A DNA stretch of 64,000 nt, from the NCBI GenBank assembly GCA_030867875.1, contig JAOWCC010001368.1:3968965-4032964 (forward strand), given 5' to 3'. The DNA is from Actinernus sp. WN-2022 (Eukaryota; Cnidaria; Anthozoa; Actiniaria; Actinernidae). Under the pieces are notes generated by a model. It was not told the DNA's origin. It saw only the letters and a list, made by a program, of their open reading frames with translations, and did not search any database. This document shows, piece after piece, positions 1 to 11,050 of the stretch. The stretch's first letter is position 1. Every line of letters begins with the position of its first letter. The translations under genes and the position numbers were made by a program.

Positions 1-590
1 TCTTATACCGTTTACAGCATGACGAGGGCTGGACACAAAAGACGCTGGATTTTTAGCGTTCTCTATTTGTCTAAGCCAATGTAGTTTTCTAAGAATTTTA
101 TCAATCTCATTTGGGTCAGATTTTTTTTGATCACCCAAGCAGTGCTTAGAGCAACCGAGTATTTGCATAAGCATTTCATTTTACATACAATGCTCAAACG
201 TTTTGTAATTAAAGGTGTTGGTGAACAATTTTTAATAGTTAAAATTTTAATTCATCATGGTTTCCACCAACTACATTTTTGTTAAAGTGCCACAACGATC
301 AAATTTTGACATATCAATGTTTTTGTATATTCATGAAGTAGAGTTGATATATTATTACCAGTTCAAATTGTTTTTCGATACAACGACAGGAAGTCTTATT
401 TTTTGAGCTCCGAATATTGAATCTAAACGTCCGCCATTACTGGAGGCCGTTCCCTTTGTTAAGCTTTAAACAAAGGTTGATTCAGCGGAAGTGATGTCAT
501 ACACTTAACGCTCGCCTGCAGAACACAACGCCTGTAGGCATATTTCTACTAAAAACGTCTTCACGTACATAAAAATAATGTTATATTTAT
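1..590. other. Unassigned AT-rich sequence
   Basis: I see no coding segment, inverted repeat or recognisable mobile element in this left edge of the window. Confidence 0.4.
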
Positions 591-650
591 CTTTGGCGCA
601 GTGGTAAAACACTCGCCTCTCACTGCGGGTTCGATTCACTGCATTCAATA
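591..650 (+). repeat. tRNA-derived SINE-like fragment
   Basis: The sequence carries an A-box-like TGGCGCAGTGG followed about 30 bases later by a B-box-like GGTTCGATTC, the pol III promoter layout of tRNA-derived SINEs. The flanks do not fold into an acceptor stem, so a functional tRNA gene is unlikely. The same A-box occurs in the element at 5385-5650. Confidence 0.45.
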
Positions 651-999
651 ATTTATTTTTATTTTTATTTAAACTTATGTTTTCTCGACATTTTCTCCAA
701 GAGCAAAGCTCATCGAGGGAGATTATGTCTGTATTGTTTACATAAATAGTGGAGAGTGCATTTAGTAATATTAATATTTAACTAAATTAACAGTGACTAT
801 AATGACAAACATAAACAAATATCTTAACAAAGTGTATTAACAATTTAGGAATTTTCTTCGGGATCTCCGGTTTTTCTCCCTCCGTAAACTCAACATGAGT
901 CGAGTGTTGTGTGTCCAAAACAGTTAATATTATAGTGTGAGACCCCTAGATAAGCTTTTAATTTGCTTTTGGGGCAAATACATACAAAATATGTTTAAA

Positions 1000-1282
1000 C
1001 ATAGTTAATAGAGTGGAATGGTTATGAAACCCGGCAAAATTCAAAGGGGCTAACAAAGGCGCTGCGATTTATGTTTAAAGGGGGCAAGACAAAAGATTGT
1101 GCAGGGTCATAGTTCATTAGCGTCCCCTGAATGACTGAACTCACACGTTTCTATTGGCTGATTGATTAACACATTGGAATTTCTATTGTGTTTTGTGCAG
1201 GGTCACGGTTGAAAAAAGCTAACAAAGACATATAACAAAGAAGGTCGCTGGGTTTCATAACCATTCCACTCTATTAACTATG
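1000..1282. mobile_element. MITE with 33-bp perfect TIRs and 7-bp target duplication
   Basis: Bases 1000-1032 are an exact reverse complement of 1250-1282. The element is flanked on both sides by the direct repeat GTTTAAA (993-999 and 1283-1289). It has no coding capacity. A diverged relative sits at about 48628-48846 and shares the internal segment around the CAAAAGATTGTGC motif. Perfect TIRs and an intact target duplication suggest a fairly recent insertion. The parent transposase family is not identifiable from the sequence. Confidence 0.88.
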
Positions 1283-1506
1283 GTTTAAATTAAATAAAAC
1301 AGTTAATGCAGAGGGAGGTGTACGAGGAGTAAAAGCCACATCAGCTGTAAGCTGCAATAATCAGCCTGCTATAACAAATAAAATATTATTATTATGATCA
1401 GCCAATCATAGCAACTGAACCTATTGCAGATCTCTCTGAAGTTAGTCACGTATCAAGCCAACCAGTAATAAAGTAAATAAAGATAGGATATGTGATTTGC
1501 GTGATC

Positions 1507-1766
1507 CTAGCTAACGATTTTATAAACATCGTTCGCCCACGCGCCTCCTTTCAGGCTAGAACACTTTTCTGAGGGGCCATGCTGATTGTAGGTATATTCC
1601 GCTGCTGCTCCCGACCAACATTCGCCCCCAATCTGTAACGAGAACACGTTGTATCCACGTTTGAGAGCCTTATTATAACATCCCCTGATCGTACTGCTGA
1701 GACTGAGCAGGCGAGGTAATGCACGCTGCCGTTTAGTATCTTTAAAACAACCCAGGTGAATATAGC
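1507..1766 (-). CDS. Gene A exon 4: WSC-like Cys domain, terminal exon
   Basis: The acceptor follows the pyrimidine-rich stretch TTTCCTTCCACAG and the exon starts in phase 1. The reading frame runs through GCFKD, GCY, GGECWSGAAAE, YNQHGPSEKCS and AWANDVYKI to a TAG stop. This four-cysteine pattern matches the domain in gene C (59426-59694) residue by residue around GGECWSGA, HGPS and ND(V/I)Y. It resembles WSC carbohydrate-binding domains but lacks the adjacent cysteine pair of the classical fungal type, so WSC-like is the safest label. Confidence 0.85.
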
Positions 1767-4700
1767 CTGTGGAAGGAAACGGAGAAGAACCATTATTATC
1801 CATCAATTAGTTTATCTCCCGCGTCATTGGTGGAATCGCATCACGTGACTCGGTAACTGCAGGGCCCGGTTGCATGTTCAAACTGGTTGGATAACTTTAT
1901 CCAGCGGATAAATCCTTATCCAGTGGATAAAATAAGCTAGTTTGGTTAACACTTCTCCACTGAAGAAGTGTAAGGTACTGCGTATAGCTCGCACCCAATC
2001 TGTTAGGGGCGCCGGACTACCTCGGTGACAAGAAGTTAGAGCGTGTTGCAATTGTAATTGAAAAGGATCTTGGAGTTCTAATTAGTCAAGATCCATGTTG
2101 AGTATGTGACTGCAAAAGCCCAAAATATGTTAAATGTTTTGTATCGCACATCTAAGGATATCAGGTTAAAGTCCGTCTCGACTATGCTAGTGTTGTATGG
2201 TCACCGACCTTACACTAAGAGAAATATTTCAGCTTTAGAACGGATTCAACGTAGGGCCACAAGGTTAATTACTGGGAGAGATGTATCTTATTATGAACTC
2301 CATAGCAAATGACATTTACTTCCATTATCTTATCATAGACAGGGGTGGATCCAGGGTTTGGACTGAGTAGTTTACTCTGACAGGAATCGGTTAGGAATCG
2401 GCAGAAATGACTCATTTTTGTTTGACTTTTCTTTAATAATTAGAGGTTTGAAAAAAGTTGAGTAGTTTACGGATATCACATAAACTACCCTGGATCCACC
2501 CCTGATAGAGAAATTAATGACATTATTTTTCTTTTCAAATGTCTTAAGAGTATGTGAGTATGTTTCCTTTCGAACTTGTATAGTAGGCCTCTTATATAGG
2601 AGTATTAATCATCTAACCCTAAAGGTCCCGGCTTTAGTAGGACTGTGGCCTTTAAGAACTCATATTTTATACGTGTTTGCCGCTTGTGGAATGATTTACT
2701 CTTAAGTATTAAAGAGAAATTTGTTTTCGTACTAGCTATAGTGAGTAACTTAAACACTTTTTAACATAATAAATTTAGCGATAGTGCTTTCTTAACTTTT
2801 TAAAAACTTTTCAAACATTTTTTATTATAATATTGTAATTAAATACACCACTAGTATAGTACGATTATTAGATTACTTACTATTATTAACGTAAATTAAA
2901 TTATCCATAGATTTGTTTTTATATTTATATTGCTCTAATCTTATTGGCAAGTTTATATTATGGAATCTTGAATTCTGTTTTAAACTGGCCACAAATTACA
3001 TTATCTATTATTTTATTATGATAATGTATATTTGAAAATTGATAAAATAAATTAAATAACTATAGCGTTCTGATTGGCTAAAAAAAGCGTCTTTTATTTA
3101 AGCAATAAACCACACATTTCAATTTGTTTACTGGAGAAATAAAGCACGCGGGATGTTGGGAGAACACAAGAAATGCTTGAAAATCACAAGCCGAAGGCAT
3201 GTGATTTTCAAGCATTTCAAGTGCTCTCCCAACATCCCAAGTGCTCAGCTTATTTCGCCAGTGAACACATTGCCGAAATGTGTGGTCTATTGCTTTTATG
3301 ATATAACTACGACACAACGCAAATAGGCGTGCCGATTTCTATGTGCTTACAGGCACAGTACACCATAGATTTTTGAGTCTATTAGCCAATTAGAGCGCTC
3401 GTACTATCTGGGTTATATTATAAATTATATTATAAAATAACCCAGAGAAAACTCGCGCGCTGATTGGCTGAAAGCCGTGTTTATATGAGAGTCGATAGAC
3501 ATGGAAATTCGCTGGCACGCGATTGTGAATGAACTGATCAAATTGGCAAACGACAAGGAAGAATGTTTTCACCAAACGTTGACTTTCAATAATATGATTG
3601 TAATCAGCAAAACCGACATATATATTTAACAAAAATACAGCCAACCGACGAAGTTATCAAATTTGCTAACCATCCCGACCAAGGTATTTTTATTTGTGGT
3701 CCAACAAACAAAAGTCGAAACCACTTTTCGTTTACCTTATCATCGTACGGTAAAACTAAAACACACAAACGGCTAACAAGTCTAGTTTTTTAAGGAATGG
3801 AGCTAGAGACTGGAGTAGACGAGAGGGAAAAGCAAGGCAACACTCTTTCAAATTTTTTTCTCTGTCTTTTTTTATCCCAAACTAAAACTAAAAGGACATA
3901 TACATATTTGTCGGCGACGAAGTCACGAAATGATAAGCCTTCATATAAGGCCAATTGTTATCATTCACCCTGTTTGGTCTTAGATAATTCAGATAAGGTT
4001 TTTAGTTTTCTCCTTGCCATTTTATGAACAACTACATGAATTTTGCAAACTCACGTGCGACACCGACAGTTATATTTTGTTGATTTTTTTCCAGTCACAG
4101 AACAAAATGAGTTTTCCCTCTTACCTTGCACTCTTAGCCTCATCTCATTGGAAGGAAAGTTCCAACAGCTAGATCTTTCCATTGAGTTTGGTGAAAATAA
4201 AAGTTCATTCAACTAAAACCTGCTTCAAAGTTCAACAGGGGAATCATGTTTCCTCATGTACATTCTGTCATTCAGCGACAAAAACACCCAGTTCAAGTCC
4301 TCCACTCCTTGAATGCCTTTCGCCTTAAATTTCCGGGAAAGCATGTCTTGAATTCCGAGTTAGTCTTTTCGGGGACTGTTGAAGCAGATGTTTTTAAAAT
4401 AGAGCCACACACTGACACATAGACTTTCTCAAAGTCCTTTAAAACGAGATTTTCATTTCCCACATTCGCTTCTCTTAAAACGAGAATTTGAGTCTACGAC
4501 GAAGGCATAAAACAATAGCCTTAATTACAAAAAACAATAGCTGCACGTGAAAATGCACGCAGTCGCCTACATTTCCACCGTTCTCTGCAAAAATACAACG
4601 TGAAAACCTCAAATTGTACGTTTTAAAGAGAACGCGTGAACGGAACTCAGATCTATACTCGTCATATTTGTCAAAAATCTGGTTGTGAGTAGACACCAAA

Positions 4701-7700
4701 TTTCGGGAGAAAACACTTTTCTACGTCCCGTCGTCATTGCCGTCGCCGTCCTGGTTGCTCAAAGTCCCTACTAACGTACTTGTGGCGTTTAAATATGGAT
4801 TGTAATTATATTTGTCCTTTGTGAACCGAGTTTCCGAGCGCGAAGCTCGAGGGAAACTGTGAGGTTCGAGGAACAGATAATGTCCCAGGACAGACATCAG
4901 GGCATATTTCGATGGCACAAGTGGCCACAACTACGTTATTGTCTTTATAATCTTTCAAATATTTTCTTCTACGAGTGCTCTTGCGCGCTAGCAAATATCG
5001 GGTCACGTGACGCAGTCCACCAATCATGCGCGAGAGACAACAGTTGATGAGTTATAAAAAAAGGTATTGGGTACGAAAAAGCTGAAGTAGAATAACCATT
5101 AATTACCTTTTTGACAGATGTCACCAAAATATCCATTTGGACAGATGCACTGGTAACCAAGGAGACCAAACCCTGAATGACAGGTCATGTTTGCAGCTGG
5201 ACATGGCTTGTTTAAACAGTGGTTCTGTTCAACAATACGAAGAACATGGGTTTGTATTACATATTAAACGACTGAAAAGTTAAAAGCAACTTATAAACTC
5301 TGAATTTATTACGGACCTGAAACAACCATAGGATCTGATCAAAGTAGGACCTGCCAGTGGATAAACCACAGATCGAATTGGAATTTAGCGTGTTGTTTTT
5401 GTGGAGGGAGGAAACCCAAAGAACGTACCCGGAGAACCCGGAGTAAAATCCTCGGAGCAAGGGCGAGATACCAATAAAATAAACTCAACTCACCGATGGC
5501 ACCGCGTCCAGGGATCGAACCACATAAGTGAGAGGAGAAGCGCTTAACCACTGCGCCACCCCGCTTAACCACTGCGCCACCCCGCTTAACCACTGCGCCA
5601 CCCCGCTTAACCACTGCGCCACCCCGCTTAACCACTGCGCCACCCCGCTTTGAACTTGAAGTTCAGAACAATTTATTCAGCTTGAGGATAGTCTTGGATG
5701 TGGACTCAAATTTTGCCATTTTGACAGTACGTCCGAGAAAGAAAGCATTATTTTACTCGCTTAACTCTTTGTCGTCCGATCGTGTGTGAGCTCAATTGGT
5801 GAAATCCTGAGTGCTAACTCAACCCTTCCCCCCTCAGTTCAAGTTTGGCTAGCCCGGGGTAGTCAAATACCGCTGACTTTTTAAGCCGAGGGCTCAAACC
5901 TTTCCCACAATGCCATTTGGGAGAATTCTGTGCACTCGTTGACGGTAGGTATGGCTGCTTCGGTAGGGTTTCCAATGAAATGTGCTCTAATTTTGGAGAA
6001 AAATGCCACTGTCAGAGAGCTTGAAGACATCATTAAGTCTGAGGACGGCTGAAAAGTACTTGGTTTGCTTTTAGTAGGCCTTGTGAGGGGATTTCACAGG
6101 GTTTTTCCGTTGTGTTTGTGCTTTCAGACACAGGAAAAAAATATTCAATGAAATCCTTGAAATCCTGCCGTTGGCAGTCTTTTACCCCTGCTCAACCTAT
6201 TAGGATGTGTTTTTGTCACTTTAAAGCAACGGCTTGAGTCGAAATCACCGCTCTTGGTTGTAGGGGTAAAAGACTTATTAAAAAAATCCTACCGGAGTCC
6301 CAGAGGGGGGACCCCTTGTGGAATGTTTGTCCATTACCCAGCATGCAATTGGAGGTGAGAGCAGGAAAATGTGGTCGAGTGAAATGCAGTGCAAACATCG
6401 GCGTGGTTCACCGTCGCTTGGTGTGTTTTGTGAAAACAAATCTGCTGGTTGGAAAGATTAAACAAGGTACTGTAACGACTGAGTGGTTATTTTGTGTTTG
6501 CTCTTGATTTCAAGTGCGAATGGGAAGGTTTTTTTGAGCCGATTTTCAGCTCCTCAAAATTCGTGAAAGTCGAAGAAACGAAACAATCGCCAAAACAAAT
6601 GAGCTTTTCTCCATAGTAAAAGAGTTGAGCGAGCCTTACATCCCTTCGCATAATATCGCAACATCGTCTTTTCAGCATGACTAGACGTGATGCAATAATT
6701 GTTCTAGTAACGGACTCATGCGTCTCCTATTTACAGGCTCGGACGGTAAAGAGTTAAGCAAAAAAAATTAAAATCTATAAATGTCTGGTCTTTTCCTGCA
6801 GAATCAGCCTATTGGATATTCAGTAAGTAACGAGTTATTTGGCCAAGTTTAGTGATGTAATTGTTTACCAGACTGGAGCTACAGGCAAAAAATATACTTT
6901 CCTAGCCTTTTCTTATTTCGACACTAATTCAGAACCAAACCTAAGGTTGGAGGGGATGGTTGAAAATTCAAGTTCATTGCAAAGATTTGTGTTAAGCACA
7001 GAATATCTATCTTCAAGTTGCTATGACTTCATTTTTGGGAGACATGTTGCTGATGAGTCCAATCATGTGATCAGCCACACCTTCTTGTCCATAATTAGGA
7101 TATTTGCTCTCCAACCATAGATAACCTGTAAAAAATTCTCCTGTCCAAAATATAAGGTCATTTCACATGCAATTGACATTATTCAACTACAATGGATGCT
7201 AACATCCTGTAAAATAAGTTTGAGTGTCAACAGAAGAGGTCACATGATATGGGTAGGGTGGTGTTTAAACGTAATCAAGTGTATTGCCACTATCTCAAGG
7301 AGGGTCAGTTTGGGACCACCACCATTTCCAATTCCGTGCAAAAAATTATAAAATCGATTCTCCATCAAGTAAATAGGTGAATAGTAAAATATTTATTGAT
7401 TTGAGTGTTGCGTCTATGAGTTATAAAGGTTTCTATTTCCAATATGCTAATTATGTGACGTCACACGTGGCCGTGCTGGCAGAGTTAATTATTTTTATAA
7501 ACGGCATGTTATTCATCCATGTCTCATTAGCTACTATTATTATACCAACAACATGGCTGCTACGCTTTTGTGATTTTATTCCATTAAAAATGATCAGGAA
7601 TGATTGCAACCCAAGAATAGCGGGAACCGTTCTAAAAATAACCTAACTTGTGAAAACGCTGTGACAAGGCCTTGTCTGCTTGTGTGTCATATTATGCCCA

Positions 7701-9520
7701 GAAAATCGAGCTCAATTCTCCGGCAGACACTCAATCATTGTCATAATCATACCTCGGATCCCTGATAAATGGCGGCGGGTTGATCCACTAGATTCGCAGG
7801 GAGACCCACGGCGCCAGATGAGCTCAACTCGCAGTTTTGTTGGTGCAGCGCCGGATAGTAATTGAACGAGATACACTGGTTGTTCAGATAGCACTGCACT
7901 TGGCAGTTCCCCTGGGAGGTAACACTTCGCCTCGCTATCACATGACCACTGAAAGCTTTACCGGGAATACTACTCGACCACACCATTTTACGACATGAAC
8001 CTAAAAATATTTAAAACATATTTAAAACATTAATTTTCTTAATTGATTTGCGGCTTGAAAGACATTTGAATTAAAAAATATAAAACCATATTTTTTCCAA
8101 AACTCCTGACCCGGAAATAGAGATTAGGACTGAATAAAGGCTTTTTCTAAAGGTCAAATAATTGTTTTCTCATAGGAATACCATTTGTGCGAACACCTTG
8201 TCAATCATAAAATAAGTTTGTTAAATACCGAGAACCTACCAAGAACCTCGGCATTAAGCCACTGATCACCCTCGGGCCTCGTTCCCGGTTTTTAACTCTT
8301 ACTTAAGGTTGGTGCGTTTCCAGTCTAAATTATGTAGCGCCTCGAGGAAACATCGTAGATAAATCATCCATGTATCATTTTAAAGCTTATAAAATTGGCT
8401 AAAGAATACATAAAAAGTTTTGAGTTCTTTGAAAATGTCGAATTTTCCGCCATACCGTTTCTCCGATCTAGTGAGATGGCTTTCAGAAGCTCCGACTCCG
8501 AAAATATTTTAAAGTTTTAAAATCTGTTTGCTTTGTCGCATTTCAGAGGAATCGTATTACAAAACTAGTTTCGGGGAATTTCAAAATTCGATTTAGTTCA
8601 AAAGTTATCAAGCTCTCCGTGAAAAGGCGAAAAATAATCGGGAAACGCCGTCAAGAGCTCTCTTTTTCGAATTTTCCAATTCCCCGACATTTGTTTTGCA
8701 GCTGAGTATCAATTGACAGTTTGTGAAAATTTCAAACGAATCGAATACATTTCTCTTGAGTGGGAACTCTTTTAAAACTCCATTTTGGTTGAAAATCGAA
8801 AGCGTAGAAAATAGTACTTCAAAAATCTTGCCCTCTGTCGTGTGTGAATCTGAAGCCCCGCATATCCAACAATTAGCGAGCTCTTGGCCAATCATTTCTC
8901 ATCACAGTCAAGATTTCCCGCCAATGTTGATTTCCGATCAAAGCTACGCGCCGCATCGAGAAAATTTTAAAATAGCCGGTTGTTGTAGTTTTCTTGTGTG
9001 ACTTGAAAAATGGAAAAGACAACTGAGACCTTGAGGGACAAAGCCAAGGTGAACACCTACAGACGCCTTGAATGCCAGCATAGTTAGTAGAGGAGATAGC
9101 GATTTGCAGGCGGCTGAAACCGCACGGCAATAGCGAGATCGTGGGATCGTGGTGTTGCGATAATTATTTCAGAGCCACCGTCAGACTTTTATACGTTTCC
9201 ATCTAAGCTTTCTTGGAAACAAATATTCTCTCGGCTGGCTCCTATCAATTCTTCTTTATGTTCATTAAGTTCTTAACAGTTTCAGAAATGATTAAATAAA
9301 ATGATACCACAAAACGAGTTTTCAGGTTCAAATCAAATGAATTTAACACAATTATCGTTAACTTCAATATAATACGTATCAAGTCACGGTGCAAATGAAC
9401 TTCGTCATTAAAAACATTCCGCTTGGTTAACTTACCTAGGTCCTGTCCTAGGGTGTTTTGCAAAACGAAAAACAGTCCGAAATTACCGAGTACAGTCCAG
9501 CCAAACATTTCTATAAGCAA
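1507..9520 (-). CDS. Gene A: secreted PAN/apple-EGF-WSC-like protein (4 exons)
   Basis: Exons in transcription order are 9520-9436, 8000-7753, 5224-5107 and 1766-1507, all with GT-AG borders and matching phases (1, 0, 1). They total 711 nt and 236 residues. Residues 1-28 are a hydrophobic signal peptide, 30-111 a PAN/apple domain, 112-150 a six-cysteine EGF domain and 152-236 a WSC-like domain of the GECWSG type ending at a stop. PAN, EGF and WSC modules are protein or carbohydrate binding modules of extracellular proteins, so a secreted adhesive, matrix or defence lectin role is plausible but inferred. Gene B has the same N-terminal plan. Introns carry a SINE (5385-5650), a 1-kb TIR element (5759-6759) and other repeats. 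The exon model comes from splice signals and phase only; no transcript was available. Confidence 0.82.
2040..2750 (+). pseudogene. Non-LTR retrotransposon RT 3' relic, split by a MITE
   Basis: In shifting frames the left part encodes LGVLIS, DYASVVWSP and ERIQRRATRLI, which are typical of the region after the reverse transcriptase core of CR1/Jockey-group LINEs. The part right of the MITE (from 2510) continues the same homology with REINDIIFLFKCLK. Stops and frameshifts show that it is dead. Removing the MITE and one copy of its target duplication restores continuity, so the LINE was there first. Confidence 0.7.
2340..2504. mobile_element. Short MITE with GGATCC-containing TIRs
   Basis: The left end CAGGGGTGGATCCAGGG is the reverse complement of the right end CCCTGGATCCACCCCTG. 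Flanking direct repeats ATAGA (2335-2339 and 2505-2509) are target duplications. The element interrupts a LINE relic. The element at 33779-33930 has similar GGATCC ends and may be a distant relative. Confidence 0.85.
3061..3310. repeat. Foldback repeat (copy 1; copy 2 at 60126-60325)
   Basis: The stretch around 3150-3235 is strongly self-complementary: a segment with GATGTTGGGAGAACAC, AAGAAATGCTTGAAAATCACA is mirrored by TGTGATTTTCAAGCATTTC and CTCTCCCAACATCCC. Outer parts (GAGAAATAAAGC versus GCTTATTTCGCC) are also inverted. The related copy at 60126-60325 shares the ends and centre. It is non-coding and probably a foldback MITE. Confidence 0.7.
4806..5040. repeat. Dispersed repeat related to 11683-11870
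   Basis: The segment with AGATAATGTCC, CATCAGGGCATATTTCGA and a GTCTTTATAATCTTTCAAATATTT tract matches the inverted-repeat element at 11683-11870 in part. Spurious reading frames through both copies give similar peptides (KYLKDY, CPD.CP), which explains their apparent coding look. Confidence 0.55.
5107..5224 (-). CDS. Gene A exon 3: EGF domain
   Basis: This is a phase 0-1 exon. The acceptor is TTGTTGAACAG, the donor CAAAAAG|GTAATT. It encodes NHC, KPC, MTC, a GFGLLGYQC segment, ICPNGYFGDIC and QK, six cysteines in EGF spacing. The GYxCxCPxGYxGxxC ending is diagnostic for EGF-like modules. The equivalent exon of gene B (24205-24319) has the same phases and starts with the same NHC. Confidence 0.85.
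5385..5650 (-). mobile_element. tRNA-derived SINE with tandemly amplified head
   Basis: On the minus strand the unit reads GGGGTGGCGCAGTGGTTAAG, then a CTCTCACTTATGTGG linker and the B-box GGTTCGATCCC, then a SINE body with GGGTTTCCTCCCTCCAC. The first 21 bases (GGGGTGGCGCAGTGGTTAAGC) occur five or six times in tandem at about 5550-5650. The body is single copy. It lies in gene A intron 2. Confidence 0.75.
5759..6759. mobile_element. About 1-kb TIR element
   Basis: The ends GCTTAACTCTTTGTCGTCCGA (5759-5779) and GGACGGTAAAGAGTTAAGC (6741-6759) are inverted repeats with two mismatches. The 5800-6040 part is recognisably related to the inner part of the palindromic transposon at 37520-37790 (shared CAAGTTTGGCTAGCCC and CACAATGCCATTTGGGA). 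No transposase frame is visible. It sits in intron 2 of gene A. Confidence 0.65.
6760..7512. other. Gene A intron 2, unassigned
   Basis: No conserved coding segment or clear repeat is visible. Short open frames here have no recognisable domain. Confidence 0.4.
7513..7665. repeat. Dispersed repeat (copy 1; copy 2 at 22017-22155)
   Basis: Two stretches, CTCATTAGCTACT(A/T)TT and AGGAATGATTGCAACCCAAG with the following AATAGCGGGAA, are shared in the same order with 22017-22155. Both copies end near TTGTGAAAACGCTGTG. The copies are in the same orientation and about 85-90% alike by eye. Confidence 0.6.
7753..8000 (-). CDS. Gene A exon 2: PAN/apple domain
   Basis: Phase 1-0 exon of 248 bp. The acceptor is AATATTTTTAG, the donor GGATCCGAG|GTATGA. 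Cysteines follow the PAN pattern: SCRKMVW near the start, then NCQVQCYLNNQCISFNY and NCELSSS, ending with IYQGSE. The CxxxCxxxxxCxxFxY core is characteristic of apple/PAN folds. Gene B's exon at 24688-24929 is the homologue. Confidence 0.87.
8001..9435 (-). other. Gene A intron 1
   Basis: The intron links the signal-peptide exon and the PAN exon. I see no mobile element with defined ends and no coding segment in it. Confidence 0.5.
9436..9520 (-). CDS. Gene A exon 1: signal peptide
   Basis: An ATG at 9520-9518 (alternative ATG at 9508) opens a frame with the hydrophobic core VLGNFGLFFVLQNTLG. The exon ends in phase 1 at a strong donor CCTAG|GTAAG, exactly the phase needed by the PAN exon at 8000. 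Twenty-eight residues are encoded before the split Gly codon. The start could be either Met. Confidence 0.72.
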
Positions 9521-10160
9521 AGTTTACTTGGTAAATTATTCAGCAGCAGTTGCACCTGCGAATACGCGGAAAAGTTAGACAATGGACGACTAAATAACTG
9601 CAATAGACCCTTGGCCGTTCACCTTGCCTGTTTGTTGCCCCATTTTAGAGACTTTTTTGTTTTTTTTCTGTATCCCAAGAGGAAATGTACCAATTTATAT
9701 AATTGGAACTGAAACAGAGCACTGGATGCTCTGGAAAACTCACGTGGTCTGAAATGGGACAAAAAACAGGCAAGCTGAAAAGGTCTCATTATTAGTCGCG
9801 TAGAAGTTAAACTTTAAATAAATAAAAAACACGATTATTTTGCGAAGACAATATAATGTATAAACACTTTTATTGAGCACGGCGGGAATTAATATCTTCA
9901 TAAATGGGAAAAATAAAGTAATGTATACTAATCTAATTATTTTCTAGCAAAAACACGCACTACAAAAATGAGACATTTCTTACCGACCAAATACCAAAAT
10001 ACGGGAGGAAATTTAGCATAAGCCTGATCAAAGCCTACTCTCAATAGCGGTGCTAAACACTCAAAGGACGTGGAATTCGATTGGTTCCTTGGCGTATTGT
10101 GTTTTGAGTCACTATTGGAATAACAACATCTTAGTCCAATTTAGATATTAAGAACGAAAT
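9521..10160. other. Presumed 5' flank of gene A
   Basis: This is upstream of the first exon on the minus strand. No TATA box at a convincing position and no repeat with defined ends was seen. Confidence 0.35.
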
Positions 10161-10306
10161 ATAGCGATGTTTCGTGTTGATAAACATTGCAATTGTTATG
10201 CTAATGTGCCAACCATGATTTGTAAAGCCCGCTTTGTGTTAGGAACCAATGGATCTCTGGTTGGCACATTAATGACAATGGATGACGACACACGAAACAT
10301 CGCTAT
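10161..10306. mobile_element. Foldback MITE, 146 bp
   Basis: The left arm ATAGCGATGTTTCGTGT is the exact complement of the right arm ACACGAAACATCGCTAT. The similarity continues inward through GCTAATGTGCCAACCA and TGGTTGGCACATTA. The centre is about 45 bases. Non-coding. Confidence 0.75.
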
Positions 10307-10510
10307 TGCAGATGTTTTTATACAAAAATAATGACATTCAAGGACTACTGAGTGTACCCACTCTCAACAGACAATTAACAACACGAGATTTAAAAAAATA
10401 CACGTACGTGATGTTGGGAGAACACTTACGGAGGGTGAGGTTCACTGACAACTGAAAAACGACCTAATATTTAACTGTCAACTGACAAATAAGGATATTT
10501 TAAATTTATT

Positions 10511-10691
10511 TAGTATATACCACACCAGTGAATAGTGTTTTTCGCGCGCTCTGATTGGCTACTCTTGAGGTGAATATCCTTTGTTATTCACCTCCGAGCG
10601 AACAGCGATCACCTCACGCGAGTTCTTGTTCATTTGACAGAAAATAAAATAACTATTTGGTGCTGGCTATTCACTTGTGTGGTATATACTA
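10511..10691. mobile_element. MITE, TAGTATATACCACAC family, copy 1
   Basis: The ends TAGTATATACCACACCAGTGAA and TTCACTTGTGTGGTATATACTA are inverted. Inside it are TCTGATTGGCTACTC and ATTTGACAGAAAATAAAATAA, both shared with copies at 10749-11050 and 47130-47422. It lies just upstream of copy 2. Confidence 0.8.
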
Positions 10692-10748
10692 AAACAATGA
10701 TTCACCTCAGTGTCAGTGAAAAGTGATGGATAGTTAAATATCCACCAT

Positions 10749-11050
10749 TAGTATATACCACACCGGTGAATATCACTTTTCGTTCGCTCTGATTGGCTAC
10801 TCAAACAGTGAATATGATTTCATATTCACCTCAGAGCAAAGCAGCGATCATCTCGCGCGAGTTTTTGTCCATTTGATAGAAAATAAAATAACTATTTGGT
10901 GCTGGCTATTCACCTGGGCCGGGTTGTTCAAAGCCCGATTAGTGTTAATCCTGGATTAACTCTGCACAAAACCTATTGGTTGTCATGGAAATTAACCCTG
11001 GATTAGCACTAATCGGGCTTTGAACAACCCGGCCCTGGAGTGTGGTATAA
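10749..11050. mobile_element. Composite MITE, copy 2, carrying a nested palindromic MITE
   Basis: The outer element begins with TAGTATATACCACACCGG and ends, decayed, at GGAGTGTGGTATA. Bases 10916-11035 are a second element with ends GGGCCGGGTTGTTCAAAG and its reverse complement. A near-identical nested pair occurs inverted at 47130-47422. Confidence 0.8.
10916..11035. mobile_element. Nested palindromic MITE (GGGCCGGGTTGTTC family)
   Basis: The two ends are complementary over about 45 bases, with TTAATCCTGGATTAACTC on one side and TTAACCCTGGATTAGC on the other. The spacer is about 35 bases including TATTGGTTGTCATGG. The second copy is at about 47149-47270. Confidence 0.8.

Larger units (their letters stand above)
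1767..5106 (-). other. Gene A intron 3
   Basis: The intron contains a LINE relic split by a MITE (2040-2750), a foldback repeat (3061-3310) and a copy of a repeat shared with 11683-11870 (4806-5030). Nothing coding for the host gene was found between them. The 3311-4805 stretch holds no feature I can name. Confidence 0.6.

Noticed and set aside
591..650. tRNA gene
   Set aside because: A and B boxes are present but there is no acceptor stem. The same holds for 5501-5560 and 23680-23760, which look like SINE heads.
5339..5635. Frame with repeated VVKRGGA peptide
   Set aside because: It translates the tandem SINE head.
9458..9712. 84-codon plus-strand frame
   Set aside because: It lies antisense to the gene A signal-peptide exon and has no domain.
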